Shown: positions 6,216 through 14,487 of the stretch, piece by piece
Layout of the letters: each line of letters opens with the position of its first letter
How positions within the stretch are numbered: the first letter of the stretch is position 1
Made by a program: the position numbers and the translations under genes
Source of the DNA: JAZQNF01 sp045641505
GTDB taxonomy: Bacteria > Bacillota > Clostridia > Lachnospirales > Bianqueaceae
Assembly (NCBI GenBank): GCA_045641505.1
Contig: JAZUHB010000023.1
Coordinates: 1 to 24,169 of the forward strand
Reading direction: 5' to 3'
Length of the DNA: 24,169 nucleotides
The notes under the pieces: generated by a model
Databases searched by the model: none
Seen by the model: the letters and a program-made list of their open reading frames with translations, nothing else
Told to the model about the DNA's origin: nothing

Positions 6216-7799
6216 ATGGCGTATCTGGCTTTATACCGCAAGTACCGGCCCAGATCCTTCGACGAGATCGTCGGACAGCAGGCCGTGGTCAAGGCCCTGC
6301 GCAATCAGGTCAAATTCGGGCAGGTGGGGCATGCCTATCTCTTCTGCGGCACCCGCGGCACCGGCAAGACCTCGATCGCCCGCGTGTTCGCGAAGGCCGT
6401 GAACTGTCTGGAGCCCGAGGACGGGAACCCCTGCGGCCGCTGCGAGCTTTGCGAGGAGTTCTCGCAGAGCCTCAACGTGATCGAGATCGACGCGGCCTCC
6501 AACAACGGTGTCGAAAACGTCCGCGAGCTGCGCGACGAGGCGGTCTTCACCCCGGTGAAGGGCCGCTACAAGATCTACATCATCGACGAGGCGCACATGC
6601 TCTCGACCTCGGCCTTCAACGCCCTCCTCAAGATCCTCGAGGAGCCGCCGGAGCACGTGATCTTCATCCTGGCCACCACCGAGCCCAACAAGCTCTTGCC
6701 GACCATCCTGTCGCGCTGCCAGCGCTTCGATTTCAAGCGGCTGACCGCCGACGAGATCCGCGGCCAGCTGCGGCACGTCTGCGACGAGGAGGGACTTGAG
6801 GCCGAGGAGGAGGCCCTTGCCTACATGGCGGCCGCGGCCGACGGCGGCATGCGCGACGCGCTCTCCCTGCTCGATCAGTGCCGCGCCTATTTCATCGGCG
6901 AGCCCATCACCCTGGAGAAGGTGCTGGACGTGCTGGGCGCGGTGGATGCCTCCACCCTTGTGAACATGACCGCGGCTCTGGCCTCCGCCGACGCGGTGAC
7001 GCTGCTGCGGCAGGTCGACACGGTCTTCATGCAGGGCCGCGACCCGATGCAGCTGGTGTCCTCCTGGGGCTCGTATCTGCGCGGCATCCTGATGTACCGG
7101 GTGCTCGGCGACGCGGCCGAGGCCTACGTGAGCGACGGCGCCACGGTCCGGCGCGAGATGAGCGAGCAGGCGCGGCGGATCACCGAGACGCAGCTGACCT
7201 TCTTCATCCAGGAGCTCTCGAAGCTTCTGAACTCGCTCCGCTACGCGCCGCAGAAGCGGATCCTGCTCGAGACCGCGCTCGTGGCGATGGCCTCGGGACG
7301 CTCGGCCGGCTCTTCGCCTGATCTGGGCGCCCGGCTCGACCAGCTGGAGGCCCGGCTGGAGGCCCTGTCGAAGGGCGGGATGGTCGCGGCCCCGGCTCCC
7401 GCGCGGCCCGCGGCGGCACCCGTTCAGCCTCAGGTCCCCGTTCAATCTCAGGCACCCGCGAAGCCCGCGGCGCCTGCTCAGGCCCCTGCCCCTGCGGCGG
7501 CCTCCGGCGCGTCCGACTGGAACGCGCTGAAGAACGATTTCGTCGCGAAGAACCCGCAGTTCATGATGTGCCGCGACTGCCAGATCACCGAGCGGGAGGA
7601 CGGCGCGCTCGAACTCGGCGTCCCCGAACGGATGCGGCTCTTCGTCACCGACAAGACCCTCGACGCGCTCGGAAGCTACCTGAGCGGTCAGGCCGGCCGG
7701 GACGTGAAGCTCGTCATCGGACCGGACCGGCGCCAGGCGTCCGGCCCCAGCATGCAGGACATGCTGGCTGGCTTCGGCGGCGCGATCGACTGGAAATAA
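6216..7799 (+). CDS. dnaX: DNA polymerase III subunit gamma/tau
   Basis: A 527-aa clamp-loader ATPase subunit. Visible from the chosen start: YRKYRPRSFDEIVGQ, Walker A GTRGTGKT (45-52), four zinc cysteines (C64, C73, C76, C79), DEAH Walker B (124-127) and the SRC finger (166-168). Domain III follows, then a long Ala/Pro/Gln linker (about 380-425), then a C-terminal tau-like segment. The start at 6216 is preferred over ATG 6198 because AGGAGG (6204-6209) stands before it and the second ATG begins the conserved MAYLALYRKYRP. It heads the ybaB-recR-truA run. I see no convincing slippery heptamer for making gamma by frameshift. Confidence 0.96.
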   Translation: MAYLALYRKYRPRSFDEIVGQQAVVKALRNQVKFGQVGHAYLFCGTRGTGKTSIARVFAKAVNCLEPEDGNPCGRCELCEEFSQSLNVIEIDAASNNGVENVRELRDEAVFTPVKGRYKIYIIDEAHMLSTSAFNALLKILEEPPEHVIFILATTEPNKLLPTILSRCQRFDFKRLTADEIRGQLRHVCDEEGLEAEEEALAYMAAAADGGMRDALSLLDQCRAYFIGEPITLEKVLDVLGAVDASTLVNMTAALASADAVTLLRQVDTVFMQGRDPMQLVSSWGSYLRGILMYRVLGDAAEAYVSDGATVRREMSEQARRITETQLTFFIQELSKLLNSLRYAPQKRILLETALVAMASGRSAGSSPDLGARLDQLEARLEALSKGGMVAAPAPARPAAAPVQPQVPVQSQAPAKPAAPAQAPAPAAASGASDWNALKNDFVAKNPQFMMCRDCQITEREDGALELGVPERMRLFVTDKTLDALGSYLSGQAGRDVKLVIGPDRRQASGPSMQDMLAGFGGAIDWK

Positions 7800-7834
7800 T
7801 CTCATCCGAATCCATATAGCGAAAGGAACACCCC

Positions 7835-8224
7835 ATGGCTAAGAGAAGCTATCCGAGCTACGGCGGCGGAATGCCCGCCAACATGAACAATCTGATGAAG
7901 CAGGCGCAGAAGATGCAGCGCCAGATGGAAGAGATGCAGCAGGAGCTGGCCGTCTCCGAGTTCGAAGGAACGGCGGGCGGCGGCGCGGTGACCGTGAAGG
8001 TCTCCGGCGGCAAGGAGCTCACCTCCGTGACCATCTCTCCCGCGGCGGTGGATCCCGACGATGTCGAGATGCTGCAGGACCTGATCGTGGCGGCCGTCAA
8101 TGAGGCGCTGCGCAAGGTCGACGCCTTCTCCTCGAACAAGATGGGCGACCTGACGGGCGGTCTGCCCGGCCTGGGCGGCAGCCTCGGCGGCGGTCTGCCC
8201 GGCGGCATGGGAGGCCTCTTCTGA
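7835..8224 (+). CDS. ybaB: YbaB/EbfC nucleoid-associated protein
   Basis: A 129-aa DNA-binding protein of the YbaB/EbfC family. The core shows NMNNLMKQAQKMQRQMEEMQ, a coiled-coil-forming helix, then VTVKVSGGKELTSVTI and the DLIVAAVNEALRKV helix. It is a dimeric nucleoid-associated protein usually found between dnaX and recR, as here. The N-terminus has a 13-residue extension, and the C-terminus ends in a glycine-rich tail (LPGLGGSLGGGLPGGMGG). Its stop overlaps the recR start by one base, so recR is translationally coupled. Confidence 0.94.
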   Translation: MAKRSYPSYGGGMPANMNNLMKQAQKMQRQMEEMQQELAVSEFEGTAGGGAVTVKVSGGKELTSVTISPAAVDPDDVEMLQDLIVAAVNEALRKVDAFSSNKMGDLTGGLPGLGGSLGGGLPGGMGGLF

Positions 8225-8823
8225 TGGATTATTACGGAAGCACGATGTCCCGGCTCATCGACGAGCTGGCGCGCCTTCCCGGGATCGGCCGCAAAAGCGC
8301 GCAGCGCCTGGCCTTCTCGATTGTCAAGGATAAGCAGGAGAACGTCGAGGCCCTGGCCTCCTCGATCCTCGAAGCCCGCGCGAACGTCCGCTGGTGCAAG
8401 GTCTGCTGCACGATGACCGACGGCGACGTCTGCCCCATCTGCGGCGACCCCACCCGCGACCGCACGACGATCATGGTGGTGGAGGATTCCCGCGACATGG
8501 TCGCCTACGAGAAGACCCGGGGCTACAAGGGGCTCTACCACATCCTGCAGGGCGTGATCTCGCCCATGGCGGGCACCGAGCCCGGGGACCTTCGGATCCG
8601 CGAGCTGCTGGAGCGCCTCCGCGACGAGACCGTGCAGGAAGTGATCTTGGCCACCAATCCCACCGTGGAGGGCGAAACGACGGCCCTCTACATCGCCCGG
8701 CTGATCAAGCCGCTGGGTCTCAAGGTGACCCGCATCGCCAACGGCGTGCCCGTGGGCGGCGATCTGGAATACATCGACGAGGTGACGCTGACCCGCGCGC
8801 TCGAGGGCCGGACCGACCTGTAA
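8224..8823 (+). CDS. recR: Recombination mediator RecR
   Basis: A 199-aa RecR of normal length. In order: helix-hairpin-helix LPGIGRKSAQRLA (18-30), zinc site C58, C61, C70, C73, Toprim motif VVEDSRD, and HILQGVISPMAG followed by the NPTVEGETTALYIA block. RecR works with RecO/RecF to load RecA on gaps. Start overlaps ybaB stop by one base (TGATG). Confidence 0.97.
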   Translation: MDYYGSTMSRLIDELARLPGIGRKSAQRLAFSIVKDKQENVEALASSILEARANVRWCKVCCTMTDGDVCPICGDPTRDRTTIMVVEDSRDMVAYEKTRGYKGLYHILQGVISPMAGTEPGDLRIRELLERLRDETVQEVILATNPTVEGETTALYIARLIKPLGLKVTRIANGVPVGGDLEYIDEVTLTRALEGRTDL

Positions 8824-8833
8824 GGAACGAGGC

Positions 8834-9610
8834 ATGAAGCGCAATTTCCGTTTCACCGTGGCCTACGACGGCACGCGGTATTACGGCTGGGAAAAGCAGC
8901 CCGGCCAGGACATGACCATCCAGGGCAAGCTCGAGACGGTGCTCGGACGGATGTGCGGGACCCCGGATCCGGCCACCGGCGAGACCGTTCCGGCGGCGGT
9001 CGAGGTCATCGGCGCCGGCCGCACGGACGCGGGTGTCCACGCGAAGGGCATGGTCTGCAACGCCTATCTCGACACGCCGATGAGCGCGGAGGAGATCCGG
9101 CGGTACATGAACCGCTATCTGCCCGAGGACATCGCGGTGCTCGAGGCGAAGGAGGCGGGCGACCGCTTCCACAGCCGCTACAAGGCCGTCGGCAAGACCT
9201 ATTGCTACACCTGCTACACGGGCGATTCGAAGCCCGTTTTCAACCGGCGTTACTGCTGGGTGCTCGACCGGGTCCCGGACGTCGCGCGGATGCGCGAGGC
9301 GGCGGAGTACCTGCTGGGCGAGCACGATTTCAGCTCCTTCTGCGCGAATCCCCGCATGAAGAAGAGCACGGTCCGCGTCGTCGACCGCATCGAGATCACC
9401 GAAAAGGGCGGCTACCTGAACTTTACCTACCACGGCACGGGCTTCCTGCAGTACATGGTCCGCATCCTCACGGGGACGCTCCTGGAGGTCGGCTTCGGCG
9501 AGCGCGAGCCCGCGGGCATTCCCGCCCTGATCGAGGCGCACGACCGCGCGCAGGCCGGCCCGACCGCGCCTCCGCAGGGCCTCTGCCTCCTCAAGGTGGA
9601 TTATTCATGA
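8834..9610 (+). CDS. truA: tRNA pseudouridine synthase A
   Basis: A 258-aa TruA, which makes pseudouridine at positions 38-40 of the tRNA anticodon arm. YDGTRYYGWEKQPG opens the protein and the catalytic motif GAGRTDAGVHA carries the nucleophile D65. FHSRYKAVGKTY and GTGFLQYMVRILTGTLLEVG follow. Ten bases after recR, with AAGGAACGAGG before the start, so it continues the operon. Its stop overlaps the next start (ATGA). Confidence 0.95.
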   Translation: MKRNFRFTVAYDGTRYYGWEKQPGQDMTIQGKLETVLGRMCGTPDPATGETVPAAVEVIGAGRTDAGVHAKGMVCNAYLDTPMSAEEIRRYMNRYLPEDIAVLEAKEAGDRFHSRYKAVGKTYCYTCYTGDSKPVFNRRYCWVLDRVPDVARMREAAEYLLGEHDFSSFCANPRMKKSTVRVVDRIEITEKGGYLNFTYHGTGFLQYMVRILTGTLLEVGFGEREPAGIPALIEAHDRAQAGPTAPPQGLCLLKVDYS

Positions 9611-10173
9611 AGAAAATCTGGGAGCTATTCGCGAGCTTTTTCAAGATCGGCCTCTTCACCTTCGGCGGCGGCTACGCGATGCTGCCGCTGATCGAGGATC
9701 TCTGCGTGGAGAAGAAGGGCTGGATCACGCATGAAGAGATGATGACGGTCACGGTGATCGCCGAGTCCACGCCGGGCCCGGTCGCGATCAACTGCTCCAC
9801 CTACGTGGGCAAAAAGCAGGGCGGTCTCGCCGGCGCGCTCGCGGCCACCTTCGGCGTGGTGCTGCCGTCCTTCCTGATCATCTTCCTGATTTCGCTGTTC
9901 CTCGAGAACTTTCTGGAGATCACTCTCGTGGCGAACGCCTTCCGGGGCATTCGGATCGCGGTCGGCCTCCTGATCCTGCAGGCGGGGCTCCGGATGATCC
10001 GGCAGCTCGAAAAGGACGTCCTGGCCTGGATCCTGCTGATCGGCGCGGGGCTCGCGCTTCTCGCGGCGGACGTCTTCGGGCTCCCGATCTCGACGATCGT
10101 GATTCTCCTGGCGGCGGCCCTCATTTCGCTCGCGGTCTTCTTCGCGGCGCGGAAGAAGGGAGGCGCCCGATGA
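9607..10173 (+). CDS. Chromate transporter, first half (CHR family)
   Basis: A 188-aa membrane protein of the CHR family. The start at 9607 overlaps the truA stop by ATGA. Signature motifs: FKIGLFTFGGGYAMLPLIED near the N-terminus and ESTPGPVAINCSTYVG. About six membrane segments are likely. Many Bacillota carry such short CHR proteins as adjacent pairs, each equivalent to one half of the long fused ChrA. The annotated activity is chromate/sulfate anion transport, but the natural substrate of short pairs is often untested. Being coupled to truA is a matter of operon packing, with no functional link apparent. Confidence 0.88.
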   Translation: MKKIWELFASFFKIGLFTFGGGYAMLPLIEDLCVEKKGWITHEEMMTVTVIAESTPGPVAINCSTYVGKKQGGLAGALAATFGVVLPSFLIIFLISLFLENFLEITLVANAFRGIRIAVGLLILQAGLRMIRQLEKDVLAWILLIGAGLALLAADVFGLPISTIVILLAAALISLAVFFAARKKGGAR

Positions 10174-10727
10174 TCTTCCTCGAACTCTTTCTCGGCTTCC
10201 TGAAGGTCGGGCTTTTTTCCTTCGGCGGCGCCTACGCGGCGATCCCGCTGATCCGCGACGTCGTGCTTTCCTACGGCTGGCTCACGGACGAGGAGCTTTC
10301 CTACATGATCGCGGTGAGCGAGTCGACCCCCGGCCCCATCATGGTGAACCTGGCCACCTACGTGGGCAGCAACCAGGCGGGCTTCTGGGGCGCGGCGCTC
10401 GCGACGGCGACAGTGGTGCTGCCGGCCTTCGTGATCATCCTGCTGATCATGACGGTGCTCGGGAGCGCGCTCCGGAACCGGGGTGTGCAGGCGGTGCTCG
10501 GCGGTCTTTCGGCCGCGGTCACGGGCATCGTCACCGTCACGGGCCTCTGGCTGGTCGCGCAGAACCTGGGCCTTACGGCCGGCCGCGTCGACTGGCGGGA
10601 CCTCGTCCTCACGGCGGTCCTCGGCGCGGCGCTCTTCCTGGCGAAGCCCGTCACGGGCAAAAAAATGCCGCCGATCCTGCTTATCCTGATTGCCGGCGTG
10701 CTGGGACTGGCGGTGTATTCCTTCTGA
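10170..10727 (+). CDS. Chromate transporter, second half (CHR family)
   Basis: A 185-aa paralogue of the preceding gene, overlapping it by ATGA. Repeated motifs LKVGLFSFGGAYAAIPLIRD and ESTPGPIMVNLATYVG match the first half, supporting an antiparallel two-subunit transporter. Last gene of the dnaX-to-chr run; a strong hairpin terminator follows at 10835. Confidence 0.88.
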   Translation: MIFLELFLGFLKVGLFSFGGAYAAIPLIRDVVLSYGWLTDEELSYMIAVSESTPGPIMVNLATYVGSNQAGFWGAALATATVVLPAFVIILLIMTVLGSALRNRGVQAVLGGLSAAVTGIVTVTGLWLVAQNLGLTAGRVDWRDLVLTAVLGAALFLAKPVTGKKMPPILLILIAGVLGLAVYSF

Positions 10728-10834
10728 GAGACGGAAGGGCGGGACTGTGCTGCGGGAGGGCGGCGCTCGGGTTCGCTGCCGCGGGAGCGAGGCACCCCGA
10801 TTTGGCCGGTTTTCCTCCTTTTTTATCCACAATT

Positions 10835-10877
10835 GGGAGCAAAAGCAGATGACATGCTGTCTTTTGCTCCCTTTTTT
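10835..10877 (+). terminator. Terminator of the dnaX-chr operon
   Basis: Perfect arms GGGAGCAAAAG (10835-10845) and CTTTTGCTCCC (10861-10871), extended inward by CAG/CTG, then six T. It lies about 107 bases after the last gene. Confidence 0.82.
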
Positions 10878-10975
10878 GATGGAAATGGGAGGAAAGCCCT
10901 TCAAAAAAACGCGAATCACTCCTTTTCGCGTGAAAAGGGGAGCAAAAGGCCTCAAAACAAACGGATTCACTCCCC
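10835..10975. repeat. Degenerate repeats of about 50 bp starting GGGAG-AAA
   Basis: The 314-base gap 10728-11041 holds no convincing gene. Three units begin GGGAGCAAAA or GGGAGGAAA at 10835, 10888 and 10938. The second and third (10888-10923 and 10938-10973) agree at 26 of 36 aligned bases and both end in CACTCC. An additional hairpin ACGCGAA/TTCGCGT lies at 10910-10931. The first unit is the terminator hairpin. This looks like a decayed family of intergenic hairpin repeats. Confidence 0.5.
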
Positions 10976-11000
10976 TCGCCGCAGCCCATGCCTGAACTCA

Positions 11001-11034
11001 AAAAAACTCCTTCTCCCCGAAGAAGGAGTTTTTT
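11001..11034. terminator. Bidirectional terminator after the hexokinase gene
   Basis: Perfect 14-base arms AAAAAACTCCTTCT (11001-11014) and AGAAGGAGTTTTTT (11021-11034) with a six-base loop; works in both directions. It ends seven bases from the kinase stop codon. Confidence 0.9.
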
Positions 11035-11041
11035 ACTAAAA

Positions 11042-12211
11042 TCAGAACATCCGTGCGATCCGCGCGGCGCCCCGGAGCCCGGCCAGGTCGGCCGAGACGA
11101 GCGTGATCCTGCGCGCGCCGTGGGAGAGCCTTCGCAGCTCCCGGCGGAAGCGGGCCTTGTAGCCCGGGATCCGGTTGACGATGCTGCCCTCCGTCGCGAT
11201 GACGACGCGGCCGGCGCCGCTTCGGCGGATCAGCGCCTCGCAGCAGACGGCGGCGATTTTGGCGGAGCGGTCCAGAATCCCGCGGGTGAGGGCGGCGGTG
11301 AGGCGGTCCTTCGAGCGGAGCAGATCGCTGATCCGCGGGGCCTGCGCGCCGGCCGCAGCGTCCGCGGCGGCCTGAGCTTCGTCCGCCTCGGCGCCTTCTG
11401 CCTCTCTCCGGCAGGCCGCGACGAGCCGCGAAAGATAGACGCCGGAGACCTTCTTCTCGCAGAGCGCGCTGCCGGGCAGCTCGCTGGCGGCGTCCACCGC
11501 GCGGTCCGCGGTGCCCTCGGGGAAGGCCCGGGAATCGCCGGCCTCCGTGTTGTAGACGGTGCCGTCCGGCGCGAGCCAGCAGAGGTTGAAGCCGGTGCCG
11601 TTCACGAGGCCGAGGAGCGTGTCGCCGGGACGGAAGTCCCGCACCGCGCCGAAGAGCGAGGCCACGGAGTCGTTCACGACCGTGACGCGGAGCGCCGGAT
11701 TGCCGGAGGCTCGCCGGAACAGGCCGGCGACGGTGAGGTCCGAGTGCGCGGTCACCGTGATCTCCTTGCACCAGCCGGTGATCTCGCCGTCGCAGCCCGG
11801 CAGGACCCGCATGTTGTGGGAGAAGCTGACCGCGAGCGAGGCGGAGTCCGGCCCGACGCCGGCGAATTCGCAGATTTCGCGGAAGAACTCCTCCTCCGTG
11901 ACGGGGCCGTGAAGGCCCGGGACGGGAGCATCCTTCACGTCCGAGAGCGTGACCGTTCCGTCCGGCGAGACCGCGGCGCGCGCGGTCTTGAGCGTCGTTC
12001 CGCCGATGTCCACGCAGACGGTTCCGAAGGGGACGCCGCGGGCGGAGAGCTTCGCGGGGTTGGCCCGGAGCGAGGGGATCATCGGAAGACCGCCGGGCTC
12101 GCCCGCAAGGCCGCGGGACACTTCCGCGTCGAACGCCGCGAGAGTGGTCTCCGCGTCGACGCCCGCCGCGTCCTGCCGCAGGCGTTTCAAAAGCTCTTTC
12201 GCGCTGTTCAT
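11042..12211 (-). CDS. Hexokinase-family sugar kinase
   Basis: A 389-aa kinase of the actin-fold hexokinase family. It follows the eukaryotic-type hexokinase pattern rather than ROK: MIPSLRANP (44-52), VCVDIGGTTLKTARA with the phosphate-1 loop (65-79), SFSHNM (129-134), TGWCKE, VNDSVASLFGA with presumed catalytic base D181, NGTGFN (204-209), NTEAGDSRAFP, and a C-terminal ATEGSIVNRIPGY equivalent to the family's GSVY-x4-P segment. Expected reaction: ATP-dependent 6-phosphorylation of a hexose or amino sugar. It follows the SIS gene with an ATGA overlap, so kinase and SIS enzyme are made together and likely act in sequence. The insert near residues 255-285 (Ala/Glu-rich) is unusual. Sugar specificity is not readable. 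Confidence 0.8.
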   Translation of the reverse strand: MNSAKELLKRLRQDAAGVDAETTLAAFDAEVSRGLAGEPGGLPMIPSLRANPAKLSARGVPFGTVCVDIGGTTLKTARAAVSPDGTVTLSDVKDAPVPGLHGPVTEEEFFREICEFAGVGPDSASLAVSFSHNMRVLPGCDGEITGWCKEITVTAHSDLTVAGLFRRASGNPALRVTVVNDSVASLFGAVRDFRPGDTLLGLVNGTGFNLCWLAPDGTVYNTEAGDSRAFPEGTADRAVDAASELPGSALCEKKVSGVYLSRLVAACRREAEGAEADEAQAAADAAAGAQAPRISDLLRSKDRLTAALTRGILDRSAKIAAVCCEALIRRSGAGRVVIATEGSIVNRIPGYKARFRRELRRLSHGARRITLVSADLAGLRGAARIARMF

Positions 12212-13227
12212 ACGGTTTCGGTGTATTTGCTGAGGTTCCGGGAGGTATCCGGGTTCGTGCCGCGGCGCTCGGAAAGGTTCGCGGCCAGCAGCTGCAGCAC
12301 GGCGGTGAAGGCGAAGACGGACTGATTTTCGTCCGCGGTCTCGACGCGCACGGCGGGGCAGCCGAGCTCCTCCGCGGTATCGGTGATGACCAGAAGGTCC
12401 GCGCCCTGCGCCTCGAGCGCCCGGATCAGGCCGAGCGTCGACTCGGTGCAGGCGAAGCGGCTGTGGAACACGATCGCCTTGCTGCCCGGCTCCACCAGCG
12501 CGAACGGGCCGTGCATGAAGTCCGCGGCGGAGAAGGGGAAGGCGCTCACCAGGCAGGTCTCCTGCAGCTTGCAGCAGGTCTCGCGCGCGAGGGCGTAGGA
12601 TTTGCCGCGGCCCAGTACGTAGACGGGCCGGGCGGTGTCGAAGGCCGGCAGCAGCCCGTTTACGCGCGGCTCCTGGCGGAGGCCCTCCGCGAAGGCGTCG
12701 ATTATGCCCTCATCCGGCTCGTCGCCCGCGAGCGCGCAGCCCAGCAGGTACAGCGCGAACATCTCCGCGGTGAAGCTCTTGGTCGCCGCCATGGACTGCT
12801 CCAGGCCGATCGAGAGGGGCAGGACCAGGTCGCAGGCCGCGCCGATCGGGCTCTCCGGAAAGTTGGTGACGGCGACGGTGGGCACGCCCTGCCGCTTCGC
12901 CTCCTCGACTACCATCCGGAGGTCGACGCCGCGCCCGCCCTGGCTGATCGCGATCAGCAGTCCGCCGCGAAGGTCCACCGTCCCGCCGTACACGGTCATG
13001 ACCGAAGGGGAGAGGACGGTCACGCCGATGTGGCTCCGGATCTCGCAGAGATATTCGAAGAAAATGCCGGCGTTCTCGCTGCTGCCGCGGCAGGCCAGAT
13101 ACAGGTGACGGATCTCCTTTTCGCGGATCATCCGGGCCAGCTCGCGCGCGGGGCCGAGGCAGGCCTTATAGGTTTCCCGGAGCTTCTCCGGGGTCGACAG
13201 AACTTCCTCTTTCATCCAAGTGCTCAT
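12208..13227 (-). CDS. SIS-domain sugar-phosphate deaminase/isomerase (NagB-II/GlmS-isomerase like)
   Basis: A 339-aa double-SIS protein without a glutaminase domain. MKEEVLSTPEKLRETY, CRGSSENAG (46-54), DLVLPLSIGLEQSMAATKSFTAEM and ADFMHGPFALVE (H239) match the NagB-II/GlmS isomerase layout, enzymes that deaminate or isomerise amino-sugar 6-phosphates; fructosamine deglycases are a related alternative. The first phosphate loop reads SQGGRGVD (95-102) rather than the usual SQSG-x-S/T-x-D, so two hydroxyl ligands are replaced by glycine. Start 13227 is chosen for the AGGAGG a few bases before it; a longer frame to 13257 lacks a ribosome binding site. First gene of a two-gene operon with the kinase. 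Confidence 0.85.
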   Translation of the reverse strand: MSTWMKEEVLSTPEKLRETYKACLGPARELARMIREKEIRHLYLACRGSSENAGIFFEYLCEIRSHIGVTVLSPSVMTVYGGTVDLRGGLLIAISQGGRGVDLRMVVEEAKRQGVPTVAVTNFPESPIGAACDLVLPLSIGLEQSMAATKSFTAEMFALYLLGCALAGDEPDEGIIDAFAEGLRQEPRVNGLLPAFDTARPVYVLGRGKSYALARETCCKLQETCLVSAFPFSAADFMHGPFALVEPGSKAIVFHSRFACTESTLGLIRALEAQGADLLVITDTAEELGCPAVRVETADENQSVFAFTAVLQLLAANLSERRGTNPDTSRNLSKYTETV

Positions 13228-13259
13228 GAAGCGCCTCCTGTTTCGTACATCTTGCAATC

Positions 13260-13292
13260 ATTATAACATAGTGTTATTCTTATTAACATAAT
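13260..13292. promoter_or_regulatory. Divergent control region with palindromic operator and minus-strand promoter
   Basis: On the minus strand TGTTAA (13283-13288), 17 bases, TATAAT (13260-13265) form the SIS-kinase promoter. The perfect palindrome ATAACA-TAG-TGTTAT (13263-13277) overlaps the -10 and spacer, the placing expected for a repressor site. A CATAAT at 13287-13292 could be a plus-strand -10 for the amidohydrolase, but no good -35 accompanies it. No regulator gene is encoded in the locus. Confidence 0.6.
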
Positions 13293-13350
13293 CAACGTGA
13301 ATTTTCGGAGCAGGTCCCGCGGGACCGGTCTCCGCGAACGGGAGGACTGT

Positions 13351-14487
13351 ATGGACCGTCTGAACGGGGCTCTCGACGCCCACATCCATTATTCGCTGAA
13401 ATATCCCCCGGAGGAGCTCGTCCGCACGATGGACGACACCGGGACCGCCATGGCCAACCTCGTCGTCGTGCCCAGCCACACGGCGCTTTCCTCCGTGCCG
13501 GACGCGCTGACGGTCAAGGACATGTACCCCGGCCGCTTCTACGTGTTCGCCTCGCTGGACGTCAGCACCTACTTCCGCTGCCGCGGCCGCGTCGGCGCGA
13601 AGATGCGCGACTACGCGAAGGAAATGCTCCGCTGCGGCGCCGACGGCCTGAAGATCATCGAGGGCAAGCCGGCCATGCGGAAGGAGCTTCCCGTCCCGGC
13701 CTGGGACAGCGCCGAGTGGGATCCCTTCTTCGCCTGGGCGGAGCAGGAGCAGGTCCCGATCCTGTGGCACGTGAACGACCCGGAGACCTTCTGGCATCCG
13801 GAAAAAGCGCCGCAGTTCGCGGTCCGCATGGGCTGGACCTACGATGAAAGCTTTATCGACAACGAGCTGCAGTACACGCAGGTGCTGCGGCTGCTGGCCG
13901 CGCATCCGCGCCTGAAAATCATCTTCGCGCACTTCTTCTTCATGTCCGCGCAGCTTCGGCGCCTGGACAAGATCCTCAGCCTCTATCCGAATCTGATGGT
14001 CGACCTCACGCCCGGCATCGAGATGTACGAGAACTTCTCGAAGAACCCGGCGGCCGCCCGCGCCTTCTTCGAAAAGTACGGCGACCGCATCGTCTACGGT
14101 ACCGACATCGGCGCCCGCGGCGTGCTGGGAAACGGCGAGGTCTCCTATGACGAATCCTGCGAGCGGGCCCGCCTCGTCCATGCCTTCCTGGAGCAGGAGG
14201 GCGACACCGAGGTCACCGGCGACGGTCTCTTCCTGATGGCCGACCAGAGCTTCACGATGAAGTGCCTGGGGCTTGAGGGCGAGCCGCTCGAGCGGATCCT
14301 CTCCGGCAACTTCCTCCGCTTCGTGGGGAAGGAGCCCGCGGAGGTGTCCCGCCGGCACGTGCTGAAGGATATCCGCCGGATCAAAACAAGCCTCGTGATC
14401 ATGGGCTTTATTGATAAAAATCTACACAAGGAAACATCGTGCCTGGAAGAGGCACAAAACTATTTCTCAAGGAGGAAAAACAAGTGA
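13351..14487 (+). CDS. Metal-dependent amidohydrolase (amidohydrolase-2 family)
   Basis: A 378-aa TIM-barrel hydrolase. Metal and catalytic residues are visible: DAHIHYS (H11, H13), LWHVNDPE (H140), IFAHFFF (H194) and IVYGTDIGARG (D252). This pattern fits the COG2159/amidohydrolase-2 group, which includes decarboxylases, lactonases and amide hydrolases, so the reaction cannot be fixed. Start 13351 is chosen for GGAGG eight to ten bases before; an upstream ATG at 13297 lies in the control region. The C-terminus extends about 50 residues past the barrel and its stop overlaps the transporter's GTG start, so the two are coupled. Context suggests it processes the imported compound before or after phosphorylation. 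Confidence 0.83.
   Translation: MDRLNGALDAHIHYSLKYPPEELVRTMDDTGTAMANLVVVPSHTALSSVPDALTVKDMYPGRFYVFASLDVSTYFRCRGRVGAKMRDYAKEMLRCGADGLKIIEGKPAMRKELPVPAWDSAEWDPFFAWAEQEQVPILWHVNDPETFWHPEKAPQFAVRMGWTYDESFIDNELQYTQVLRLLAAHPRLKIIFAHFFFMSAQLRRLDKILSLYPNLMVDLTPGIEMYENFSKNPAAARAFFEKYGDRIVYGTDIGARGVLGNGEVSYDESCERARLVHAFLEQEGDTEVTGDGLFLMADQSFTMKCLGLEGEPLERILSGNFLRFVGKEPAEVSRRHVLKDIRRIKTSLVIMGFIDKNLHKETSCLEEAQNYFSRRKNK

Noticed and set aside
6216..7799. Programmed frameshift in dnaX
   Set aside because: No run of A suited to slippage was seen in the linker region; the full-length frame alone is supported.
10690..11039. Plus-strand frames of 101 and 68 codons after the chromate transporter
   Set aside because: They run through a terminator and degenerate repeats, lack start signals and show no protein-like pattern.
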